From NCBI RefSeq assembly GCF_014651015.1, contig NZ_BMWB01000017.1, positions 62,001 to 126,000 of the forward strand: 64,000 bases of DNA, read 5' to 3'. The DNA is from Streptomyces xantholiticus. GTDB taxonomy: Bacteria; Actinomycetota; Actinomycetes; Streptomycetales; Streptomycetaceae. Positions 35,014 to 44,900 of this stretch are shown piece after piece. Below the pieces are notes generated by a model. The model did no database searches and had not been told where the DNA came from. It was given only the letters and a program-made list of their open reading frames with translations. The number at the start of each line of letters is the position of its first letter. Within the stretch, counting starts at the first letter, position 1. The position numbers and the translations under genes are program-made.

Positions 35014-37299
35014 TCAGGACACCGCGATGACCACCACGAGCAGGATCACCACCAGGATGCCGAAGCCGCCCAGGGCCAGGACGAAGGCCCGGCCGTCCCC
35101 GGCAGCCCGGCCCGAGGCGTGGCCCCATGTGCGTGAGGACCGCCGCTGGTCGCGCCGGGAACGCCCCTGGTCGTCGGGCGGGTAGTGAGTGCGGGTCTGC
35201 GACTGTGTCGCCGTGACGCGCCGAGGGTCCGGATCACGGCGGACGTGCTTGCCGTGGTCGGACGCGGATCCGGATCCGGACCCGGACCCGGGCGGCCAGG
35301 GGTTGTGGGGCCGAGGCTCAGGGCTCCGAGGCTCAGGGCTCCGAGGCTCGCGGTGCCGGGGATCGCGGCCCTCGGGACCGCCGGGCCCGGGCTGGCGGCG
35401 CTGGGGGTCGCGGCCCTCGGAATCACGGTGCGGGGGTTCACGGCGCTGTGTCTCCCGGCCGCGGAGGCCGTGATCCCGGGGCTCTTGGCCCTCGTGATCG
35501 TGGGGCCGCGGATCGTGGGAAGGAGGCAGGGGCAGAGCCGGCTCCGGTTGCCCGGGAAGCCCGGGCGGTGGGCCGGAGGGCGCCGTGGCCCCGCGCAGCA
35601 GCTTCTGCCACACCTGGAACGTGATCCCTGGATCGTCGGCGCCCGTCAGGATCTGCTCGGCCGCCCCTCGCCCGGTCGGGTCGGTCCCGTGGAACAGCCG
35701 GGGCAACAGCCTCCCCAACTCCTTGCCGATGTCCGGCTCGGCCGCGAAGGGACGTACTGCCCACCGGTACAGCGCCGCCGCGTTCGCGGCGCGGACCGCC
35801 TCGTCCGGGCCGCCGCCGAACGGCGGGTTGTGACGTGCGAGGAAGAGCTCGCGGCGCAGTACGGACTCGCACAGCTTCTTGCGCTCGGCCGCCGTCCAGT
35901 CCTGCCAGCGTTCCGCGATCCGGTGGACGACGAGGGTCAGCACGTCGTACGAGGGGTTGCTCGCCAGCACCACGAGGAGGCCGTCGTTGCCGGCGTTCCG
36001 GATCGCGGCGACTCGATCCCGCTCGTTCCGGCTGTCCCGCAGCTCGGCCAGTAGCAGGTCGGTTGCTTGCGGAGTCGGCCTGCGGCCGAGCACCGACAGC
36101 CGCCGCGGCTGCCCGCTCGGCTCCGGCCACGCGGAACGCACCACGGGCAGTGCCTCGGTGACCGCGGGAGCAGCCGTCGTCGACGGAGTCGTGGCGGATG
36201 CGGCCTCCTCCGCACGGGCTTCGGGAACCGTCGGCGGGTCGAACGACGAGGAGGATGCCGGGCGGGTGGAGACATCGGACTGCGACGGCTCCGCCGCCGA
36301 TCTGCCGAGGTGGGGCCACTCCCGTTCGGGCCACTCCCGTTCGGACGGCGATACCGGATGTGCTCGCCGTTCCCGCGCTGTACGGCGTTCGAGCGAGGCG
36401 AGCGCGTCCTCGGCGGCGAACACCAGGGCCCGGCTGTCCCTCACGGCGCCGGGGCCGGGCAGCGCAGCGAGCAGGGCGTCCGCGAGCTCGAACTCGTGTG
36501 CGTCGCCGCGCTCCACGGCACCCAGATAGCCGAGCACCAACTGTTCGGCCACCTCGCGCGGCCGGTCGTCGGGCGGCTCCCAGGGGTCGGTACGGACCCG
36601 CGGCCCGTCCTGGTCCGGCGAACTGGACCAGCGGCTCACGAACATGAACCCGAGTTGACGGCTCTCCGCGGTGTCGTGCGTCGCAAAGGTCCATGCCCGC
36701 GGCAGGACCCTGCTGAAGATCCCGTGCAGCGCCCACAGCAGCCGGCACGGCCCGTCGCCGCTCATGCGGTCGAGCACGGTGTAGAGCGCGCCGGGGTTCC
36801 GCAGCACCTCCGCCGCCACCGCCGTCAGGACCGGCTTCGCCTCACGCAGACGGCCGGCCAGCCGCTGCCCGCCCTCCAGGGCGGACTCCCCGAGGGCCGC
36901 GAGCGGCACGGGCTCGAGCGGTCCGCGCACCTCCCCGAGCGGGATCGCGCTGCCCTCCCAGTCCCAGGCGTGCAGCCCGAGACAGGTCTCGGGGTCGAGG
37001 CTGTCCTCCGGGCCGTACAGGGCGTGGCACAGGGTGTCCTGGCGCCCTCCGACGCCGCGCCCGGGCCTTCGGTGCACCAGCATCGCCGTCGGCGAGTCGT
37101 CGCTCACCAGGCGCACGAGCGCGGGAGACGTGTCCCGGCCCGCCGACCTCAGCAGGTGGGAGATCGGCTTGAACAGCCGGGCCACCTGGCTGCGTTCGCC
37201 GGACCAGGCCACCGGACCGAAGCCCGTGTTGCCGAGCGGGTTGGCCCCGTCCCAGCGGAAGACGATCTGGTCCACCGTCCCGGCCTGACGTGCGGTCAT
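35014..37299 (-). CDS. GTPase-associated protein (GAP1-like), tail-anchored; last gene of the cassette
   Basis: 761-residue protein. The N-terminal ~120 residues (IVFRWDGANPLGNTGFGPVAWS; DDSPTAMLVHRRPGR; DTLCHALYGPEDSLDPETCL) match the pattern of GTPase-associated protein 1 N-terminal domains. A helical middle domain (to about residue 330) follows. Then come a Ser/Thr/Pro-rich linker, a second helical block (LLLAELRDSRNERDRVAAIR to LLPRLFHGTDPTGRGAAEQI) and a long Pro/Arg/His/Glu-rich disordered tail with short repeats. The last 24 residues are one hydrophobic helix (FVLALGGFGILVVILLVVVI), making it a tail-anchored membrane protein. Its ATG overlaps the GTPase gene stop (ATGA). Such proteins are predicted adaptors of conflict-type GTPases; biochemical function is unknown. 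Confidence 0.78.
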   Translation of the reverse strand: MTARQAGTVDQIVFRWDGANPLGNTGFGPVAWSGERSQVARLFKPISHLLRSAGRDTSPALVRLVSDDSPTAMLVHRRPGRGVGGRQDTLCHALYGPEDSLDPETCLGLHAWDWEGSAIPLGEVRGPLEPVPLAALGESALEGGQRLAGRLREAKPVLTAVAAEVLRNPGALYTVLDRMSGDGPCRLLWALHGIFSRVLPRAWTFATHDTAESRQLGFMFVSRWSSSPDQDGPRVRTDPWEPPDDRPREVAEQLVLGYLGAVERGDAHEFELADALLAALPGPGAVRDSRALVFAAEDALASLERRTARERRAHPVSPSEREWPEREWPHLGRSAAEPSQSDVSTRPASSSSFDPPTVPEARAEEAASATTPSTTAAPAVTEALPVVRSAWPEPSGQPRRLSVLGRRPTPQATDLLLAELRDSRNERDRVAAIRNAGNDGLLVVLASNPSYDVLTLVVHRIAERWQDWTAAERKKLCESVLRRELFLARHNPPFGGGPDEAVRAANAAALYRWAVRPFAAEPDIGKELGRLLPRLFHGTDPTGRGAAEQILTGADDPGITFQVWQKLLRGATAPSGPPPGLPGQPEPALPLPPSHDPRPHDHEGQEPRDHGLRGRETQRREPPHRDSEGRDPQRRQPGPGGPEGRDPRHREPRSPEPRSPEPRPHNPWPPGSGSGSGSASDHGKHVRRDPDPRRVTATQSQTRTHYPPDDQGRSRRDQRRSSRTWGHASGRAAGDGRAFVLALGGFGILVVILLVVVIAVS
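35311..35350 (-). repeat. 15-base tandem repeats in the GAP1-like tail
   Basis: The unit CCGAGGCTCAGGGCT occurs at 35311-35325 and 35326-35340 and begins again at 35341. It encodes the Ser-Pro-Glu-Pro-Arg repeats of the disordered tail and preserves frame. Confidence 0.8.
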
Positions 37300-39410
37300 A
37301 CCCCTGTCTCCCTCAACTCGTCCCCGGGCAGCAGCCCGCACATCGCGAACACGGAAAGCAGCGGGGCCAGGACCCGGCGCGGCCGTACACCGTGCGGGAA
37401 GGTCTCGCCCTGCTCCTGGCCGCCGGTCGCGGCCACGAAATGCAGCGTGCAGCGGGCGCAGTCGTCGAACGGCTTCAGCCACGCCTGGCTGCCGTGGTGG
37501 CGGACGAAGGCATGGACGTCGCGGCTCTCCTCGCGCAGCGCCCTGTCGTCCAGGACGGACGGCAGGCCACGGGCCAGCCACCGGTCGACCGAGGGGTCGA
37601 AACGCACCAGGTCGCTCTTGTTCAGCGCCACGGCGGCCGGGGCGTCGATGTACGGGCCGTTGCGCGGGATCCTGCCGAGCACGGTGGCGAAGGCCTCGTC
37701 GCCCAGGTCCTGCCGGGTCAGTCCGGTCCGCTCGCGGACCGGGTCCAGCTGCGGCAGCCGCAGCGCCCGCAGCGGGTCGAGCACGAAGATGAACGCGCCC
37801 ACGCCCATGAGGAACCGTGTCACGTCGCTGTTCTGCGCGAGGTCCTCGCCGGCCAGGTCGAAGAAGACCACCGGCCGCGTCCCGCCGTGTCCGGAGACCA
37901 GCAGCCCGTCGGCGAACTCGGCGAACCGCACCTGGCCGGTCCGCCGCAGCACCTCTCCCCGGTGCAGCGGATGCACCATCTCGGCGAGATACTCCCGGTG
38001 CTCCTCCGGGTTCAGGGGCAGGGATTTGAGCCCGTACGGCTCGAGCCCGCCCTGCTCGATCTCGCCGAGCATCGCGGCCAGGAGATGGGTCTTGCCGGCC
38101 GCCGAGCTGCCGACCATGGCGACGGTGAGCGGCTCGCCGCTGGTGAGGTAGGGGACGGGCAGCCTGTGGGGCTGGTTCTCGTCGGCGTGGGGGCACATCT
38201 GGAACGCCTGGCGCAGGGCGTCCTGGCGGTGCATCGGACGGCGCTCCGTGCTCAGGTCCAGCCTCTTCGGCTCCCTTCTGCTGTCGAGGGTGAACAGTTG
38301 CGTCTCGTCGTAGTCCACCGGCAGCAGGCAGTGCGGACACAGCGGGGGCGCCGTCGGCGGCAGCGGGACCGCGGGGACCTCCGGCCGGGCCACGACCGGC
38401 CGGCCGCCGCCCGGGAGCCACCGCCGTCGCAGCAGCGAGAGGCGGGGCGGGGTCTCTGCCGGTTCCTCCAACACCTCCTCGTCCTTGTCGAGCCCGAGAC
38501 GGGCACGCTTCTCGGCGAGTCTCTCGTCGAACTCGGCGCGGGCCCGGCCGAGTGGATCCGGGGCCGAGGAGACCAGGGCCAGCGGATCACTCACGTTCAG
38601 CAGGCGCATCAGCTCGGCAGGACCCGCCCGCGTTTCGGCCCGGGGAGCGAACGCGCCGCCCTCGTCGAGCGCGGCGAGTCTGCGGAACTCACCGAGGTCG
38701 TCCGGGGCCCTGTCGGCATGACCGGGGCGTCCGGACAGCAGGAAGTACATCAGCTGCGCCACGGACCACAGGTCGTCACGCGGATCGGCGGTGCCCGTGC
38801 CGTCGCGTTGCTCGGGCGCGGCCCAGGGCGCCTCGCCGAACGCATCGCGTGGCTCACCCGCCCGCTGGGTGCGGTACGGCTCGCACAGCCGTACGTGGGA
38901 ACCGTCCCAGCGGACCGTGTGGGGGGTGATGGCGCGGTGCACAAGCTGCACGTCCTCCAGCAGGCGCACGGCGAGCGTGAGCTGGCTGAGCACCTTGAAC
39001 TGCTCCGCCACCGCCAGCGCGCCCTGCCAGGCGGCGATGGGCCGGCCGGTCGCCGCCTTGTAGAGGACGAACGGCTCGGGCGCGTCGAGATGGAAGCCGA
39101 CCAGGCGGGTGAAGAGCTCGCAGTAGGGCTCCGAGCCGTACCGGCTCTCGACCGCGACCGCCGCGCTCACCTCACGCTCGAGGGCGCTGTAGGCACCGGT
39201 GCCGCCGTGCGCGGAGCGCGGCAGACGGTACTGGATCACCCGCCCGCCTTTGCCGATCATCACCTGACGGGCGAGGAACGGAGCCCACTCGGGCCGGTGG
39301 ACGTCGTCGGCGAACCTGGCGGCGAAGCGGACGGGGTCCTGTTTGTGGGTGTAGAACTCCAGCTCCTCCACGTGCTCCACCGGTGCCCCCGCGTTGTCCG
39401 ACAGGGTCAT
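37296..39410 (-). CDS. Pseudokinase - P-loop GTPase fusion (double-GTPase-2-like)
   Basis: 704-residue protein. Residues about 40-290 have the protein-kinase layout, including YKAATGRPIAAWQGA, APWAAPEQRDG (APE) and DDLWSVAQLMYFLLSGRPG, but the catalytic HRD is HRA (158-160) and the DFG Asp is missing (LCEPY), so it is a pseudokinase. A CPHC...CPH pair (358-408) may bind zinc. Residues 428-680 are a TRAFAC-like GTPase: Walker A GSSAAGKT (434-441), FFDLAGED (516-523) and the guanine motif NKSD (597-600). The gene overlaps both neighbours by ATGA. A GTP switch steered by a kinase-like recognition domain is inferred. Confidence 0.82.
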   Translation of the reverse strand: MTLSDNAGAPVEHVEELEFYTHKQDPVRFAARFADDVHRPEWAPFLARQVMIGKGGRVIQYRLPRSAHGGTGAYSALEREVSAAVAVESRYGSEPYCELFTRLVGFHLDAPEPFVLYKAATGRPIAAWQGALAVAEQFKVLSQLTLAVRLLEDVQLVHRAITPHTVRWDGSHVRLCEPYRTQRAGEPRDAFGEAPWAAPEQRDGTGTADPRDDLWSVAQLMYFLLSGRPGHADRAPDDLGEFRRLAALDEGGAFAPRAETRAGPAELMRLLNVSDPLALVSSAPDPLGRARAEFDERLAEKRARLGLDKDEEVLEEPAETPPRLSLLRRRWLPGGGRPVVARPEVPAVPLPPTAPPLCPHCLLPVDYDETQLFTLDSRREPKRLDLSTERRPMHRQDALRQAFQMCPHADENQPHRLPVPYLTSGEPLTVAMVGSSAAGKTHLLAAMLGEIEQGGLEPYGLKSLPLNPEEHREYLAEMVHPLHRGEVLRRTGQVRFAEFADGLLVSGHGGTRPVVFFDLAGEDLAQNSDVTRFLMGVGAFIFVLDPLRALRLPQLDPVRERTGLTRQDLGDEAFATVLGRIPRNGPYIDAPAAVALNKSDLVRFDPSVDRWLARGLPSVLDDRALREESRDVHAFVRHHGSQAWLKPFDDCARCTLHFVAATGGQEQGETFPHGVRPRRVLAPLLSVFAMCGLLPGDELRETGV

Positions 39411-41944
39411 GGCGCCCCGCCCTCCTCTCCCCTGACCGACTTGACCGTCTCCGGGCGCATCGGCACCAGCTTCACCACCCCCGCGTGCCGTCCACCTGCC
39501 GTCCAGATGACGTCCTCTGACGCGGCGGGCCATGCGTCCTGACCGCTCTCCGGCTGCGCGCCCCTGCGCATGGCCTCCGGGGCGAAGCGGAACACGCGTG
39601 CTGCGTGCGGATCCTTGGAGAGCAGCCGCCGGTGCTCGGCGCCGCACAGCAGCACCGGGTACTCCTCACCGCCGTCGCCGAGCAGGCGGCTCACCCGGTC
39701 CGAGGAGACCCCCAGCAGACTGGCGATGCCGGGCCGGGTCGCGGGATCGGCGGAATACGGCGGCGGGGCGGCGGCCCCGTCCGTGATGAGCCGCCGGTGC
39801 TCCTCGTCGAGGAGTTCGTCCATCCGGGGGCGCAGCGGCACCCGGCCGGCGGTCGCCGGTTCACGCTCCACGGCGGCCCAGCGGGTGGCGAGGATGAGTA
39901 CGGCTCCGTGGCTGAGGTCGCCGACCAGGGTGTCGACCAGTTCCGGCCCCCCGTCGCCGGTCTCCCGCTCGAGCCAGGGCGGGCCGTCGTCGCCGGCGCC
40001 GGACGGCCACAGGTCACGCAGCGCGTACGGCTTGCCGTCGGCGGGCGGGGCCGCCTCCTCCGGCGCCCCGGCCGGTTCCGGCCACGGCGCAGGCCGCGCC
40101 GCACGGTCCGCCCCGACGCCCAGGCCGAAGTCCGGGCCGGGATCAGGGGCCGCATCCGGCGCGGACGGCTCGGACCAGTCGTCGCCGGCACCGCTCCCCC
40201 AACTGTCCCAGTCGAAGACGCCCGTCGCGTCGACGGCGGGACCCTCCGGCTCGTCCACCGGCAGCGGTCGGCCGGTGCGCAGCCTGTCCTCGACGGTGTC
40301 GGCCAGGCCCCGCACCAGCAACGCGACGGCGCGCGCCGCGTCGGAGCAGTGGTACCGGGCGTCGGCGAGCAGCCAGTCGTGCACGACCGTGTCCGCCAGC
40401 AGTTCGTCGACCTCTGCCACAGCACGGGAGGCGAACGCCCAGTCGGCCTGCGACCACCAGTCGTCGACCGCCGCCGTCCAGTCCCGAATCGCCAGCAGCA
40501 CCAGGGCGGTCAGCGCGGCGAGCAGCGCGATCGGTCCTGTCCAGGGCGGCGGTGACAGGGCCGGCCCGCCTGCTGCCCCGAGCACGCCACCGGCGACACC
40601 CGCCACAAGACGGGTGAGGGCTCGGGTGTCGCCGCCGCCGTCGAGGCGGCCGTCACGCGAACGGCTGGGCCGGCGACGCAGCATCAGCACGGCGAGGCCC
40701 GCGGCCGCCAGTGCGCCGAGTGGGCCGGTGACCCAGCCCTTCCCCGGCCACAGTCCGGCGACGGAGCAGATCAGGAACGCGAGTCCGGCGTCGAGGAACC
40801 ACGGGCCCCGCGTCGCGAAGAAGGGCGGTCGGCAGAACTCCGCCATCCGCTCGGGCGGACAGGCTTCGTCGAGCCGCCGCAGCCTGGCCGTGCTGCCCGC
40901 CGGCGCCGACCGGTCGGAGAGCGCGCTGAGCCGTGCCGCGACCGACCGCAGCGGAAGCCGGTTCCCGAGCAGCCGCTCCGTGTGGTCGCGCAGCGCCGGA
41001 CCGACACTCGCGCGGGTGACCTCTGGCACCTCGGTCAGTTCGATGCCGCGTTCCAGCAGGCGGCTGCGCTGCTCCGAGTGGATCCGGTCGCCGCCGCCGT
41101 CGCCGAGCGCGCCCGCGACCTCGGCGCGATACGCGGCCAGCGCATCGGCGAGACGCTCGAACCGCGTGGGCAGGTCGGCCTCCTTGCCCGCCCTGCCGAA
41201 CAGGCCTGCGGCGCCGCGGATCGATTCGTACGCCTCCCTGGTGTCGTCCAGGGCGTCCACGCACTCCTCGTGCCGGGTGTCCATCCGCCCGCCGGGCGTC
41301 AGCCACGGTCGGTCGGCGAGGCTGCGCGGCACCGACCGACCGAGCAGGAGGGAGAGTGACGGCATCAGGCGGTCCGGCCGGGCCGCGCCTTCTCCGCCGG
41401 GCGGCGGCACGGAGGCCGGCAGGTCCTGGCCGGCGAGATGCTCCAGGGCCTGCCGCCACGCCCGTGACCGCGCGTCCTCGGTCAGATCGTGTTCGAGCAC
41501 GTGGACGGCGGGCACGGCGACGCCCTGCGGCACGTCCGCCAGGTCCCGCAGGACCGCGTCGAACACCGCCGGTTCCCCGAGGAGTTCGAGCAGGGGACGC
41601 AGGGACGCTTCGAACTTCTCGGTCCCCGGCGCGGCACCCGCGAGCGTGTCCGGGAGCCACAGCACACCGGCTTCCGGCGGACCGAGCGGCAGGGGCCTGC
41701 GGAGCTGTCGCTGCTCCGGGGCGCCCACCGCGAGGCACAGCAGCCGTGCCGGGCCGTACGAGTAGAGCCGTTCGTGCAGCAGTTGGTGACCGACGAGGTC
41801 GGCCGCACCGTCGAGGACGAGGAACCGCCGGGTGCGGTCCTGTTCCGTCGCCTTCAGCGCCTCTTCCACCGTCTCCGACGACGCACCGTCGCGCAGGTCC
41901 ACGACGACGACGTGGGCTGAGCGGCTCCGTGTCTGGTTCACCAT
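39407..41944 (-). CDS. Large cassette membrane protein of unknown function
   Basis: 845-residue protein without a recognised domain. Residues 1-70 form a Rossmann-like beta-alpha start (AHVVVVDLRDGASSETVEEA, RRFLVLDGAADLVG). A helical region follows to about 370. Then come two hydrophobic hairpins (AGLAFLICSVAGLW, GPLGALAAAGLAVLMLRRR; LVAGVAGGVLGAAGG, IALLAALTALVLLAIRDW), a cytosolic helical domain, an acidic/Pro-rich linker and a C-terminal alpha/beta domain (DTLVGDLSHGAVLILATRWAA; PVLLCGAEHRRLLSKDP). It overlaps the tubulin-like gene by seven bases and the GTPase gene by four. It is probably the membrane platform of the system, inferred from position and topology. Confidence 0.7.
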   Translation of the reverse strand: MVNQTRSRSAHVVVVDLRDGASSETVEEALKATEQDRTRRFLVLDGAADLVGHQLLHERLYSYGPARLLCLAVGAPEQRQLRRPLPLGPPEAGVLWLPDTLAGAAPGTEKFEASLRPLLELLGEPAVFDAVLRDLADVPQGVAVPAVHVLEHDLTEDARSRAWRQALEHLAGQDLPASVPPPGGEGAARPDRLMPSLSLLLGRSVPRSLADRPWLTPGGRMDTRHEECVDALDDTREAYESIRGAAGLFGRAGKEADLPTRFERLADALAAYRAEVAGALGDGGGDRIHSEQRSRLLERGIELTEVPEVTRASVGPALRDHTERLLGNRLPLRSVAARLSALSDRSAPAGSTARLRRLDEACPPERMAEFCRPPFFATRGPWFLDAGLAFLICSVAGLWPGKGWVTGPLGALAAAGLAVLMLRRRPSRSRDGRLDGGGDTRALTRLVAGVAGGVLGAAGGPALSPPPWTGPIALLAALTALVLLAIRDWTAAVDDWWSQADWAFASRAVAEVDELLADTVVHDWLLADARYHCSDAARAVALLVRGLADTVEDRLRTGRPLPVDEPEGPAVDATGVFDWDSWGSGAGDDWSEPSAPDAAPDPGPDFGLGVGADRAARPAPWPEPAGAPEEAAPPADGKPYALRDLWPSGAGDDGPPWLERETGDGGPELVDTLVGDLSHGAVLILATRWAAVEREPATAGRVPLRPRMDELLDEEHRRLITDGAAAPPPYSADPATRPGIASLLGVSSDRVSRLLGDGGEEYPVLLCGAEHRRLLSKDPHAARVFRFAPEAMRRGAQPESGQDAWPAASEDVIWTAGGRHAGVVKLVPMRPETVKSVRGEEGGAP

Positions 41945-44900
41945 CGGTCGCCGTCCTGGTCCTGACCTTGCTGTCCCCAGTCGCCCTCGTCCCAGGGGTC
42001 GGTGCTCCGGGGCGGCTCGGCGTGGTCCGAGGACTCGTCCCGGTCACGGCCGGGCTCCGTCCCGTGGCCGTGCGAGTCACGACGGGGCGGAGGCGCCTGG
42101 TCGTACGAATCCCGGTCACGGCCGGGCGAGGGCTCGTGGTCGTACGAGTCACGACGGGGCGGAGGCGCCTGGTCGTACGAATCCCGGTCACGGCCGGGCG
42201 AGGGCTCGTGGTCGTACGGGTCACGACGGTCGCGGCCGGGCTCCTCGGCCTGCGCGCGTGCGTACTCCCGCTCCCGCCGGGCACCCGGGTCGTGCTCCTG
42301 GCGCGGCGGGGGGACCGGCCCGCCCTCGCGGCTTCTGGCGCCGCCCTGGGCGTGGCGCTGGTCGAGCGCCCTCAGGTTGGGGCGGGTGGGGCGGGTCGCG
42401 CCGGGGAAGCGCAGGTCCAGGGCGCCGGGGAACGTCTGCTCCCAGAAGTCGCGAAGCGGGACCAGCCACTCCTCGTCCTCCGCGCCGAACTGCCCGGTCA
42501 GCTCCTTGATCAGCGCGAGCTGGCGGGGTGCCACCTCGTGCACCAGCCGCCTGAAGAGGGGCGAGGGCGCCTCCGGGGTCTGGGCGAGCCCGTTGGGCTG
42601 TGCGCTCATCAGGCGCTCGCACACCTCCTCGACGATCCGGCCCTCGTCGAGCAGCGCCCACTCCTCGTACGCCCGCAGCAGGCCCGCCCAGCTGGAGACG
42701 TTGTCGTCGAAGGCCTCCAGACGGAGCGTCATGGTGGCCGCGCCGCCTTCCTGGAGGCGGATGCGGATCTGCTCCGGCGAGTCGGGGGATCCCTTGACGT
42801 CGACCAGGCCGTTCCACACCGCGCACAGGATGCGGTGCAGGATCCGGCGCCGGTCCTCCTCGGTGCTGGCCAGCCAGTCGTCGCGGTAACCGAGGCGCTG
42901 GCGCCAGTGCAGGAAGTCGTCCACCCCGGCGGCGTCCCGGGCCTCCGCCCAGAGCCGTAGCACGTGCCGTACCTCGGAGACGTCGGTGAGGCTCATACCG
43001 CTGCGGAAGAGAACGACCGTGATCGACTCCGTGTCGACGGCCCTGAACTCGGGCACCGTGCCGTAGGGCAGACGCAGTTCGCGCCTCAGGAAGGCCGCCG
43101 CGCCCGAACCCGCCTCGCTCTGCGGGTGCACGATGAGCACCTTCAGCGGGCCGCTGCCGTCCGGCTCGAAACCGACCGGGAGCAGCCCGACGAGCTGGGA
43201 GCGGAACTGCTCCAGCCACCTGGCGTCCACCTTCGCGGCCGCGTCCTCGTCACCGGCCGCGGCCTGCAGCAGCACCCCCAGGGAGGGCAGCAGCGGGCGG
43301 TCGCCGAGCACGCTCGACTCCACGAACAGCCCTTTGACGCGCCGCTCGATGACCTGCTTGATCTCCTTGACAGCGGCCTGCGGCGAGCGGCGTACCGACT
43401 CAAGGGCACGCATCCAGTCGTCCGGCCGGATCAGCTTGGCAACCAGGCGGGCGGCGCCCGGATTCTCCGGCAGGTCCTCGTGCTGGTAGAGCCGGCGGAT
43501 CACGTCGTCGTAGAACGCGGCGAGTGTGTTCTGCGGGGGCAGGAGGTACAGGACACCCTTGCGGTCCTTGCGGTAGAGCTCCTTGCGCCGCTCCGCGAAG
43601 AACTTGCGCTCGTCCTCCTCGTGACCGCGCAGCGCCTTGACCAGCTCGCCGATCTCCTTGGTCGTGCGGAGCAAGGGTGGCCGCCAGCGCGACTCCTGGT
43701 CCTTCCAGCCGCGGTGCCACTTCTGCCGGGCCCGCCACTCGTACCAGGCGTTCTGGTCGTCGAGGGCGTTCTGCACGTCGGGGTCGCCCCAGCGGGCCGG
43801 TACGAGCCCGCCGACCGCCCGCTTGATCAGCGGGATCTGGGGCGGGTGGACGTCCACGCCTTCTTCCCGTTCCGGGTCGTTCCTGCGGTTGTCCAGCATG
43901 CCGACGAACCCGGCCTCCGCGACCCGCTGCGGATGGCCGGGCAGTCCGGTGAGCAGCCTCTCCAGCTTGAACGGGTCCACGGCGCCCAGCAGTTCACGGG
44001 CACCCGGGCCCGGCCGGAACTCCTCGACCAACCGGGGGATCTCAGCGTCGAGTTCGCGCTGGAGCCGGCCGAGCGCGTCGTCCATGTCGCCGAGCCGGTT
44101 CCGCAGGGCCTGCATGATGGCCTTGGTGCCCTTGGGCAGCGGGTCGGGCGGCGTCACGACCGGTGCCTCCCGGGTCCACAGCCGGCCGATGGCGGAACGG
44201 TCGAACATGTCGCGGACCCGCTCGGTGCCCTCGTCGGCGGGCTTGCGCGCCTCCTCGTCCATCGCCCGCACGGCCTGGGCCAGCAGCCGGCCCGCCACTA
44301 TCTCGGCGAGATCGTCGACCGGAACGGTCAGTGAGGCGGCCAGGCTGGTCGACATGGACCGGTGGCCGATGCCCGACCTGGACGGCTTGGAGCGCTCCAC
44401 GCTCTTGTTGACGAAACTCGCCGCGAACGACTGGTAGTCGCCCTCGGTGCGGCCCTGGCCGTTGTCGTCACCGAGTTCGGTGCCGATGAGTGACATCACC
44501 ATCGCGGTGATGGAGCGGCGCAGGTCCTCCGGCTCGATACCCGCGGTGCGGCTGAACAGGAACGCGGTCTGCACCGTTGACGGGCGCAGCGCGACCATGC
44601 CCTCGCCGGGGTAGCGCACGCCGAGCGAGCCGTGCTCCTCCACGTCGCCGAAGTCGGAGCGGGCACTGGGCACGTTCTGGTCGTCGACCAGGCGGGAGAG
44701 GTCCACCAGTGCGCGGGAGGAGTTCAGTTCGGCCTCGCGTCCGCCGCCGGCCTCCGGCGGGAACGCCGAGGGCATGACGACCAGGGGATAGATCTTCACG
44801 CCCTTGACCTTGGACCTGCGGAACTCATGGCCGATGAGATGGATGAAGTCGTAGAAGATGCCGGCTCCGGTACCTCCGGCCACGGAGAAGGCCACGAACA

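Noticed and set aside
42073..42225. Possible CRISPR-like or other array from regularly spaced repeats
   Set aside because: The 72-base repeats are in frame within the tubulin-like gene, have no unique spacers and encode a repetitive tail.
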